From NCBI GenBank assembly GCA_009779515.1, contig WREE01000088.1, positions 1 to 8,276 of the forward strand: a DNA stretch of 8,276 nt. The letters are read 5' to 3'. Source of the DNA: Symbiobacteriaceae bacterium. Lineage in GTDB: Bacteria > Bacillota > JAAYKD01 > WRDA01. The translations under genes were made by a program, and so were the position numbers. Numbering within the stretch: position 1 is the first letter of the stretch; each line of letters starts with the position of its first letter. Under the pieces are notes generated by a model that was not told the DNA's origin, ran no database searches, and saw only the letters and a program-made list of their open reading frames with translations. Positions 1-5,485 of the stretch are shown in pieces.

Positions 1-318
1 TATAACCAATCTGAAAAAGAGCTTGTCATAACGATTTATCTATGTAATTGGATTCAAAACTACTTCACTGTGGACATGGATGAAGTTGCTCTTCTTGAGC
101 TACGCTTCAAAAACACCGACATAATTGAAGAAGTTGATGTTTACGCCGAGTCGGCTATTCTTAGTTGGGAAGCGGTTTCCAATGGGAGCAAAAGAGGGAT
201 TAGCTTCTTTTTGGAGCTGTGGGTTGACCCTAAGGAGAGAGCAAGCAAACTTGATTATGCAACGATCAATGTTTTTACTGATACAGTTGAACCCATACTA
301 TTGTCTTCGTTGAGTTGA
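1..318 (+). CDS. Hypothetical protein, 3' part only (start lies left of the window)
   Basis: The frame is open from base 1 to a TGA stop at 316-318, giving 105 visible residues. A GTG at 70 could serve as a start, but it has no ribosome binding site and the frame runs without a stop to the window edge, so I read this as the C-terminal part of a longer gene. The visible protein is acidic and alternates short hydrophobic strands with charged residues (for example LELRFKN and EEVDVYAES), which suggests a small alpha/beta soluble domain. There is no membrane segment, cysteine cluster or catalytic motif that I recognise. The region is AT-richer than the rest (44 of the first 120 bases are G or C), which may mean a different origin from the operon downstream. 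I cannot assign a function. That the stretch is coding is likely but not certain. Confidence 0.55.
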   Translation, partial: YNQSEKELVITIYLCNWIQNYFTVDMDEVALLELRFKNTDIIEEVDVYAESAILSWEAVSNGSKRGISFFLELWVDPKERASKLDYATINVFTDTVEPILLSSLS

Positions 319-348
319 GAACTACCTGAGAAAAAAAATTCTATTATG

Positions 349-373
349 AGGCTGAAGGAAAAGTCTTCAGTCT
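349..373 (+). terminator. Hairpin 31 nt after the partial gene, possible terminator
   Basis: Bases 349-357 pair with 365-373 (9 bp including one G-U pair) around a 7-nt loop. No T-run follows on the plus strand; instead an A-run precedes it at 329-337, and on the minus strand that becomes a T-run about 11 nt past the stem. It may end transcription of the upstream gene, but it is not a textbook intrinsic terminator. Confidence 0.3.
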
Positions 374-528
374 CTCGCCTTAAGAGTGCGTTCTTTGGCG
401 TATTAGGATCTGTTCTCGTGAAAAAATTTGATTTTGGACGCGCATGTCGCCCCAAAGCAGTTCTTTTTCCCTTTAAGATAATTTAGGTAGAAACAAAGAA
501 TAGGAAACTGGTTTTTCTACAGTTTGAT

Positions 529-534
529 TATAAT
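529..534 (+). promoter_or_regulatory. Possible -10 box (TATAAT) for the ferredoxin operon
   Basis: A perfect TATAAT lies 98 bp upstream of the ATG at 632. No TTGACA-like -35 hexamer is found 16-18 bp further upstream, where the sequence reads near AACTGG. If this box is used, the promoter may need an activator. A start site near 541 would place the palindrome at 548-563 just downstream, a position typical for a repressor. Confidence 0.4.
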
Positions 535-547
535 AAAAATCTTTTTT

Positions 548-563
548 GGTGGTAATTACCACC
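548..563. promoter_or_regulatory. Perfect 16-bp palindrome, candidate operator
   Basis: GGTGGTAATTACCACC equals its own reverse complement over all 16 bases and sits between the TATAAT at 529 and the ferredoxin start. Its core, TGGT-N4-ACCA, resembles the TGGT-N(1-3)-ACCA type of site bound by FadR-like GntR regulators, but the spacing differs, so the binding protein is unknown. No regulator gene is visible in the window. Confidence 0.45.
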
Positions 564-615
564 GAATCGGCAACTGACATTGTAGTATTATGAGCTTGCA
601 AATCAACCCCCAGAG

Positions 616-624
616 AAAGAGGTG
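616..624 (+). promoter_or_regulatory. Ribosome binding site that fixes the ferredoxin start
   Basis: AAAGAGGTG lies 7 nt before the ATG at 632. The in-frame ATG at 590 has no such site upstream, so 632 is preferred and the protein is 14 residues shorter than the longest reading. Confidence 0.7.
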
Positions 625-631
625 CGTTTTC

Positions 632-1387
632 ATGACTCGCCAAACTATTAAGATTGATGCTGACAAATGTATCGGCTGCGGTCTCTGCGTCAACGCCTGC
701 CAGGAAGGGGCTATTGAGCTCGTCAACGGCAAGGCTCAGCTGGTGCGCCAAGACCATTGTGACGGTTTAGGCAACTGCCTGCCGGTTTGTCCTACCTCTG
801 CCATATCTTTCACCCCGAGGGAAGCCGTGGGCAGCTCTACTCCCGATACTCTAGCCTGTGGTTGTGCGGGCACCCAGGTGCAAGCCATAGCGCCACCGCA
901 CAGTACCGCCAGCGCTGCGCCTCAGCCTGGCTGTCCCAGCACCCAGGCGCAATCCCTGCCACCTGTTGGCAACCCCCAGCCTCCGTTGCCCCAGAACCTT
1001 TCGGCTAATGCAAGTGTGACCTCTCAGCTTAGGCAGTGGCCCTGCCAAATTAAGTTGGTTCCCCCTAACGCGCCCTATTTCCAGAATGCTCATTTACTGG
1101 TAGCGGCTGACTGCACCGCTTTTGCTTATGGCAACTTCCATCATGATTATATGCGTAATCGTATAACCTTAGTGGGGTGCCCCAAGCTGGATAACGAAGA
1201 TTATAGCCAAAAAATAACCGCCATTCTGCAAGCCAACACCATTAAGTCGGTGACCATTGTGCGCATGGAAGTGCCTTGCTGCAGCGGACTGGAACAAGCG
1301 GTGATTACCGCTTTGCAAAACAGCGGCAAAATGATCCCCTGGCAAAGTGTCACCATCACCTCAGATGGCAGAGTGCTGGAAATATAG
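632..1387 (+). CDS. Two-cluster ferredoxin-domain protein with conserved C-terminal domain
   Basis: A 251-residue iron-sulfur protein with three parts. Residues 1-62 form a bacterial-type ferredoxin domain. The first cluster motif is complete (C13, C16, C19, C23). The second has only C43, C49 and C53 followed by Pro, with Leu at 46 where the second Cys would stand. Residues 66-135 are a Pro/Ala/Gln/Ser-rich linker carrying C76, C78 and C101. Residues 136-251 form a folded domain with C138, C161, the motif GCPKLD (C183) and EVPCC (C216, C217), a pattern I recognise from uncharacterised ferredoxin-like proteins of strict anaerobes. A cytoplasmic electron-transfer or redox-sensing role is inferred; the partner is unknown. 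The start at 632 is chosen for its ribosome binding site. The stop is 17 nt before the hydrolase gene at 1405, so the two are probably co-transcribed. Confidence 0.88.
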   Translation: MTRQTIKIDADKCIGCGLCVNACQEGAIELVNGKAQLVRQDHCDGLGNCLPVCPTSAISFTPREAVGSSTPDTLACGCAGTQVQAIAPPHSTASAAPQPGCPSTQAQSLPPVGNPQPPLPQNLSANASVTSQLRQWPCQIKLVPPNAPYFQNAHLLVAADCTAFAYGNFHHDYMRNRITLVGCPKLDNEDYSQKITAILQANTIKSVTIVRMEVPCCSGLEQAVITALQNSGKMIPWQSVTITSDGRVLEI

Positions 1388-1404
1388 ATAGGTGGTAAAG
1401 CTCC

Positions 1405-2001
1405 ATGCTCATACATGCTCTAACTCACAAGCATGCCACCATGTATATCATCGCCAGTGGCGACAGGTATCTTTTATACGACTGTCTTTGGCAAGATTCC
1501 TATCCCGTTATTAGGCGCGGGCTTAAAGAGCTAGGCATATCCTATGAACAAATTTGTGGCTTGGTGGTTTCCCATTTTCATCCTGACCACGGGGGCTGTA
1601 GCGAAATTTTACGCCGGCATGGGGTGAAAATGTTGGTGACCGCAGAACAATTTTCCGCCATATCCTGGCTTAACGACTACTTCTTGCAACCTAAAAATGA
1701 TCCCACCAGGCAGTACCTGCCCTTAAATACCGCCGAGTTGGTACCTTATTCCTGTGCCGCAGCCACAGAGTTTTTGCATAGCCAGGGAATAGCGGCTAAG
1801 GTGCTGCCTACCCCGGGTCATAGCGAGGACAGCATATCCCTTATTGTGGCTACCACCGCCATGGTAGGTGACCTACCTCCCCAGGAAACCGCCGCCGCTT
1901 TCGGTGGTTCTGTCGCCTCCAGCTGGCAGTCTCTTTTAGACCATGGAGTTAAAGATTACTACCATGCCCACACCGGGTATAACAGATTGATACTTTGCTA
2001 G
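1405..2001 (+). CDS. MBL-fold metallo-hydrolase
   Basis: A 198-residue metallo-beta-lactamase-fold protein, short but complete for a minimal glyoxalase II-like member. The metal-binding motif HFHPDH (H57, H59, D61, H62) is intact. The third histidine lies in PTPGHSEDS (H139), the bridging aspartate in VGDLP (D156), and a C-terminal histidine in YYHAHTG (H187 or H189). These residues normally hold two zinc or iron ions that activate water for hydrolysis. There is no signal peptide, so a cytoplasmic enzyme is expected. No extra RNase or flavodiiron domain is present, and the substrate cannot be told. The start has an AGGTGG at 1390-1395, 9 nt upstream. It follows the ferredoxin gene by 17 nt and probably shares its transcript; a functional link between the two is inference only. 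Confidence 0.88.
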   Translation: MLIHALTHKHATMYIIASGDRYLLYDCLWQDSYPVIRRGLKELGISYEQICGLVVSHFHPDHGGCSEILRRHGVKMLVTAEQFSAISWLNDYFLQPKNDPTRQYLPLNTAELVPYSCAAATEFLHSQGIAAKVLPTPGHSEDSISLIVATTAMVGDLPPQETAAAFGGSVASSWQSLLDHGVKDYYHAHTGYNRLILC

Positions 2002-2029
2002 TACTCTGAAAATGCTATAGCAGTAAACG

Positions 2030-2061
2030 TGAACACCTCGGCGAACGTGCCGAGGTGTTCA
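2030..2061 (+). terminator. Strong hairpin after the hydrolase gene
   Basis: Bases 2030-2042 pair perfectly with 2049-2061 (13 bp, GC-rich centre) around the 6-nt loop GAACGT, 28 nt after the stop at 2001. Only AAATTT follows instead of a T-run. It may end the operon, or protect its 3' end. Confidence 0.5.
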
Positions 2062-2109
2062 AAATTTAGCAAAACCAGCCTCATGATTTTGGTTTCCTGA
2101 TTACTATAC

Positions 2110-2150
2110 ACATGCAGTCCCTTGTAGCGGCGGCACTTTGCCGCCACTGT
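2110..2150. repeat. REP-like repeat, copy 1
   Basis: A 41-bp unit beginning ACATGCAGTCCC, identical to 2160-2200 except at one base (A at 2146, C at 2196). Inside it GGCGGCA (2129-2135) pairs with TGCCGCC (2139-2145) over a 3-nt loop. The size, palindromic core and intergenic position fit a REP/MITE-like dispersed element. Confidence 0.75.
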
Positions 2151-2159
2151 AACGGCGGT

Positions 2160-2200
2160 ACATGCAGTCCCTTGTAGCGGCGGCACTTTGCCGCCCCTGT
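2160..2200. repeat. REP-like repeat, copy 2
   Basis: Second copy in the same orientation, exactly 50 bp after the first, with 40 of 41 bases matching. Its own hairpin arms are 2179-2185 and 2189-2195. The 9-bp spacer between copies includes GGCGG (2154-2158), which can also pair with CCGCC at 2141-2145, giving a competing fold. Confidence 0.75.
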
Positions 2201-2377
2201 TGTTCGGTTAGGGACAAGTGCAAGAGGGTTAGTAAGAAGGCAAGGTATTGTTTTACTTACTGTCGAAAATGATGTTGTCGGAGTTTTTAGCTTTAGCCGT
2301 TATCGTAAGGGAGGGAAGCCAAATTGAGCTAGCTGTGAGAAGGGTTTCCTTATCAACTACAAAGAGGTGATCTTTCC

Positions 2378-3214
2378 ATGGATATCAACAGTCTAAGGAG
2401 TTCAATGTCAGCCATGCTTTCCGGCTGGCTAAAAACCGACTCCGCCAGTCGCTTAGGGCTTGCCACCATTATCTTCTTTATCTCCTATGCTGTGGTAGTC
2501 TCTATACAATACTACCGGGCTACGGCAACCACGCTTCCTATGCCTAAGCTGCGCCGGGTTGCCGGGCTGGATGCTATCGACGAAGCCATTGGTCGTGCCA
2601 CCGAAATGGGACGCCCGGTAACTTTTAACACCGGCGCTTCGGCTATTTCGGCGGCAACCCTTGCCGCCATTGCGGTTATGGGTTATGTGGCTCACCAAAC
2701 TGCTAAATTCGATACTCGGCTGATTGTGCCCATGCGTTTCCACGAAGTGGTGCCCATTGCTTTATCTACCATCCAAATGGCCCATATTGAAGTGGGTAAA
2801 CCGGAGACCTTTCGACCGGATGACGTGCGCTATCTCAGCAGCGACCAATTTGGCTTTACCTCTGGGTGTATTGGGATTATCCAAAGGGAACGGGTAGCTG
2901 CCCAAATGCTGTTTGGCAACTTTGTTTCGGAGGCTCTAATTCTCGCCGAAGAAGGGAGCATCGCCGGCGCCATGCAAATCGCCGGGCAGGTTAACGTTGC
3001 TCAAACTCCCTTTTTAATCGCAGCCTGCGATTATACCCTCCTCCAGGAGGAGCTCTACGTCGCCTCGGCCTATCTGTCGAAAAACCGTATCCGCATAGGC
3101 ATGATCGCCGCCCAGGACGCCTTCAAACTAATCCTGGTAGGTATTATTATGGTGGGCATTATCGCCAGCGCTTTCGGCAGCTCCATTGTCAGCGATTTGC
3201 TGACCTTGTATTAG
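2378..3214 (+). CDS. Membrane protein of DUF6754 type, first gene of the membrane operon
   Basis: A 278-residue protein of unknown function. One clear membrane span lies at about 26-44 and another at about 251-268. The positively charged run just after the first span (R47, K57, R59, R60) and the basic stretch before the last (K235, R237, R239) put the roughly 200-residue middle domain in the cytoplasm. A further apolar stretch at 87-105 could be a buried helix or a third span, which would change that topology. Distinct motifs are LDAIDEAIGRATEMGRP (64-80) and CDYTLLQEELYVASAYLS (217-234). From memory these match uncharacterised proteins labelled DUF6754; I could not check this. AGGTGA at 2365-2370 lies 7 nt before the ATG. 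The next gene begins 13 nt after the stop. No nucleotide-binding or catalytic motif is visible. Confidence 0.82.
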   Translation: MDINSLRSSMSAMLSGWLKTDSASRLGLATIIFFISYAVVVSIQYYRATATTLPMPKLRRVAGLDAIDEAIGRATEMGRPVTFNTGASAISAATLAAIAVMGYVAHQTAKFDTRLIVPMRFHEVVPIALSTIQMAHIEVGKPETFRPDDVRYLSSDQFGFTSGCIGIIQRERVAAQMLFGNFVSEALILAEEGSIAGAMQIAGQVNVAQTPFLIAACDYTLLQEELYVASAYLSKNRIRIGMIAAQDAFKLILVGIIMVGIIASAFGSSIVSDLLTLY

Positions 3215-3227
3215 GGGGTGAGCTCTA

Positions 3228-3857
3228 ATGAAAAGAACCTTACCTTTGGTTTTGGGCTTTGGCGCCGGTTTGGTCATGCTCCTGGATTCCTTTTTCAACA
3301 TACCTTTTGTTAATAACCTCGCCCAACGCTATTTTATGCGGTCGATTACCGTTTCTGTGGCCTGGGCGGTAGGCATTGGCTCCCTTAACCTCCTGCGGAT
3401 CCACTTCCGCAATATCAGCCAAAGGAGAACCAACTGGATGTTCAGCGCCTGGTTAGTTTTTGTCTTTGGCTTCATGGCCTTTAGCGGCTTTTTTCTGGTG
3501 GGGCATAACCAAAACCCCTTCTATACCTTCTTTTACAGCTCCTTACAGCAAAACTTAAGCTCCACCGTCTACGCTTTGAATGCCTACTACATGGTTAGCG
3601 CTTGTTATCGCTCTTTTCGCGTGCGCAGTATGGAGGCAGGAGCCCTTTTAGTCGTGGCTATTATAGTGATGATCGGCTCGGTTCCCCTAGGCGCTTATAT
3701 TTGGGGTGGGTTCCCCCTGCTCCAGGATTGGATCTCCAAAATGGTCAACGATGCTGCCGTTCGCGCCATGAGCATAGGGGTTACTCTAGGCTCCCTATCC
3801 CAGTCCATGCGGAACCTGGTGGGTGTGGAACGCAGCTATCTTGGCGGAGAGGAATAG
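3228..3857 (+). CDS. Polytopic membrane protein, second gene of the membrane operon
   Basis: A 209-residue protein with five to six likely membrane spans, at about 4-22, 38-56, 71-91, 110-128 and 137-155, with a weaker one near 175-192. Basic clusters RIHFRNISQRR (57-67) and RSFRVRS (128-134) mark cytoplasmic loops. The C-terminus carries SMRNLVGVERSYLGGEE, a tail that looks conserved to me in homologues found beside DUF6754-type genes. The motif NPFYTF (96-101) recurs in the last gene of the operon. No transporter signature, quinone or heme histidine pair, or catalytic motif can be seen, so function is unknown. AGGGGGTGA at 3213-3221 precedes the ATG by 6 nt and overlaps the stop of the previous gene, which points to coupled translation. 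Confidence 0.82.
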   Translation: MKRTLPLVLGFGAGLVMLLDSFFNIPFVNNLAQRYFMRSITVSVAWAVGIGSLNLLRIHFRNISQRRTNWMFSAWLVFVFGFMAFSGFFLVGHNQNPFYTFFYSSLQQNLSSTVYALNAYYMVSACYRSFRVRSMEAGALLVVAIIVMIGSVPLGAYIWGGFPLLQDWISKMVNDAAVRAMSIGVTLGSLSQSMRNLVGVERSYLGGEE

Positions 3858-3869
3858 GAGGAAGCGCAG

Positions 3870-4724
3870 ATGGAAAATACCATATGGCATCGCCTTAGCA
3901 AGTTAGACCACCGTATTATTTATCTGGTATATACCATAGTAGTTGCTTTCCCCTTAATCTTTGGGCTGGGCTTGCCGCTCCCTATTACCGATGATGTCCG
4001 GGCTGCTTATGAAGTGATTAAAGGTCTTCCCCCAGGGTCCATTATGTATTTGGGGTGTGATTTAGGCGCCACCAACTTAGCTGAATGCAAGCCGCCCATA
4101 GTAGCTATTTGTAAGTTTGCCTACGAGCTAGGGCATAAAATTGTGGTCTCCGGTTTTTGGGTGGATGGACCCTCCCTGGCGTATATCTGGATGGAGCCAG
4201 CGATGAATGAAATTGGAGCGGTGTATGGAGAGGATTACGTCAACCTAGGCTACCGAGCTTCCATGAGCTCTATTTTAGACCAATCGCGCTACAGCATCAT
4301 CGAGGCTTTTTCCGACCGGGATATCAACGGCAACCGCCTCTCCGAAATGCCCATTTTCCAAAACCTTGCCAAAGCGTCGGAGTTCACTTACCTGGTTACC
4401 ATTAACCCCGGCTACCCCGGCACGGCAGACTATATTCGTGCTTGGCGCTCCACCGGGGATGTTAGCCTCATTATCGACGTGCCCACAGCTGGTATGATTA
4501 CCACCAACGGCACTCACCTGCAGGCAGGCTTAACCCAAGGGATGATTGGCGGCTTAAATGGTGCGGCGCAGTTTGAAGCCCTTATCGGCTATCCTGCCAA
4601 AGCTACCGCCAGCATGGATGCCCAAGGTGTAGGTATCTTTATTATTATCGCCTTCCTCGTCCTGGGGAATATCAGTTTTATCCAACTTCGCAAACAGAAT
4701 GAGTTAACGAAGGGGGGTTCGTAG
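3870..4724 (+). CDS. Membrane-anchored protein with large alpha/beta domain, third gene of the membrane operon
   Basis: A 284-residue protein with two membrane spans, at about 17-37 and 252-270, enclosing a domain of roughly 210 residues. Basic residues in both termini (K11, R15 at the start; R274, K275, K281 at the end) place both ends in the cytoplasm and the domain outside. The domain reads as alternating strands and helices: SIMYLGCDLG, then a helix, then KIVVSGFW, a helix, YGEDYVNLGYR, later EFTYLVTI and VSLIIDVPTAG, and finally GMIGGLNGAAQFEALIG. This looks like a Rossmann-like or binding-protein-like fold, but no nucleotide-binding loop or catalytic triad is evident. The small-residue-rich GGLNGAAQFE segment (227-236) may pack against a partner. 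AGGAGG at 3856-3861 lies 8 nt before the ATG. The next gene starts 1 nt after the stop. Function is unknown. Confidence 0.82.
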   Translation: MENTIWHRLSKLDHRIIYLVYTIVVAFPLIFGLGLPLPITDDVRAAYEVIKGLPPGSIMYLGCDLGATNLAECKPPIVAICKFAYELGHKIVVSGFWVDGPSLAYIWMEPAMNEIGAVYGEDYVNLGYRASMSSILDQSRYSIIEAFSDRDINGNRLSEMPIFQNLAKASEFTYLVTINPGYPGTADYIRAWRSTGDVSLIIDVPTAGMITTNGTHLQAGLTQGMIGGLNGAAQFEALIGYPAKATASMDAQGVGIFIIIAFLVLGNISFIQLRKQNELTKGGS

Positions 4725-4725
4725 C

Positions 4726-5391
4726 ATGATTACTGTTCCCGATAGCGTCGTTGCGGCTTTGCAGCCTTTGCATGTCTGGCTCGGAGCTTTGGCTACCTTA
4801 GGTATGTTATCCCTGCTCTATCGCGAAAACCCCTTCTACCGCTTTTGCGAGTATACTTATGTAGGTTCCGCCGGAGCTCATACCCTGGTGACCACCTTTG
4901 CTAACACCATTAAGCCGGGTATCCAAACCCAAATGATCCAAAACGGGCAGTGGTGGGAAATTTTACCTATTTGTCTAGGCTTGCTCATCTACTTTCAGCC
5001 GGTTAAGCGCTACTCCTGGCTCTCTCGCCTGCCTATGGGCTATTGGGTAGGCTACAACGCTGGTTATGCTCTTACCATGCGCACCGCCATGCCAATGCTC
5101 ACCGAGGTTCGCCGTTCCATTCTTCCCCCCATTGTGATAACCAGCTCCGGTTTTGACCTGATGGCAAGTATTAACAACATTGTCTTTTGCACCACGGTAG
5201 TGCTGGTTATGGTCTACTTCATCTTCTCCCGGGAGGTGCTCAAAGGGAGAGCGGCTGTGCTGATGAATGTCAGCCGGGTATTAATTATGATGGCTTTAGG
5301 GGTAGGCTTTGGTAACGGTGCTATTACCCGGGTATCCCTGCTCATCGGACGTTTGGATTATCTTTTTGCCGATTGGTTGGGTATTTATTAA
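4726..5391 (+). CDS. Polytopic membrane protein, fourth gene of the membrane operon
   Basis: A 221-residue protein with about six membrane spans (roughly 15-31, 42-60, 77-90, 103-121, 150-167 and 181-200). Motifs that look family-specific are YRENPFYRFCEYTYVG (32-47), between the first and second spans, and TRVSLLIGRLDYLFADWLG (201-219) at the C-terminus. NPFYRF repeats the NPFYxF motif of the second gene. The apolar spans carry few charged residues, which argues against a typical ion-coupled transporter, and no enzyme motif is seen. The start follows the previous stop by a single base, with AAGGGGGG at 4710-4717 inside that gene's end, so translation is probably coupled. A stable hairpin follows 22 nt after the stop and closes the operon. 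Function is unknown; a core subunit of a membrane complex is my inference. Confidence 0.82.
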   Translation: MITVPDSVVAALQPLHVWLGALATLGMLSLLYRENPFYRFCEYTYVGSAGAHTLVTTFANTIKPGIQTQMIQNGQWWEILPICLGLLIYFQPVKRYSWLSRLPMGYWVGYNAGYALTMRTAMPMLTEVRRSILPPIVITSSGFDLMASINNIVFCTTVVLVMVYFIFSREVLKGRAAVLMNVSRVLIMMALGVGFGNGAITRVSLLIGRLDYLFADWLGIY

Positions 5392-5413
5392 GAAGACGTT
5401 TTTCTACAACTGA

Positions 5414-5440
5414 ACCGGCGTGGTAGAAAACCACGCCGGT
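5414..5440 (+). terminator. Hairpin closing the membrane operon
   Basis: ACCGGCGTGG (5414-5423) pairs perfectly with CCACGCCGGT (5431-5440) around the loop TAGAAAA. Only GTCTTG follows, not a T-run. The whole loop is complementary to TTTTCTA at 5400-5406, so a pseudoknot is possible. Confidence 0.5.
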
Positions 5441-5485
5441 GTCTTGCGGTTGCCATATATTAAATACTAAAAAGGAGACGTTCAA

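Larger units (their letters stand above)
319..631. other. Gene-free leader between the partial gene and the ferredoxin operon
   Basis: I see no convincing gene in this 313-bp AT-rich stretch; short frames on either strand lack a ribosome binding site or are shadows. It holds a hairpin at 349-373, a TATAAT hexamer at 529-534, a perfect palindrome at 548-563, and the ribosome binding site of the ferredoxin gene at 616-624. Confidence 0.6.
2002..2377. other. Gene-free region with hairpin and repeats before the membrane operon
   Basis: This 376-bp stretch has no credible gene; the only minus-strand frame of note (1998-2186) is produced by the repeats. It holds the hairpin at 2030-2061, the two repeats at 2110-2200, and about 175 bp upstream of the membrane operon in which I find no well-spaced -35/-10 pair. 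The operon's promoter must lie here or upstream, but I cannot point to it. Confidence 0.6.

Noticed and set aside
590..631. In-frame ATG at 590 as start of the ferredoxin gene
   Set aside because: It has no ribosome binding site, and the extra 14 residues do not look like part of a ferredoxin fold; the ATG at 632 has AAAGAGGTG 7 nt upstream.
255..757. Minus-strand frames at 255-455 and 473-757 as genes
   Set aside because: They overlap the partial gene and the ferredoxin gene on the other strand, lack good ribosome binding sites and encode no recognisable domain.
1998..2186. Minus-strand frame of 62 codons as a small gene
   Set aside because: Its N-terminal part is just the translated 41-bp repeats, and it runs through the hairpin; no ribosome binding site was found.
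2110..2200. A short CRISPR array
   Set aside because: Only two repeat units with a 9-bp spacer, an internal palindrome and no cas gene nearby; REP-like elements explain it better.
2201..2377. A riboswitch or clear promoter before the membrane operon
   Set aside because: No conserved aptamer pattern was seen, and candidate -35 hexamers such as TTGTCG at 2275 lack a matching -10 at usable spacing.
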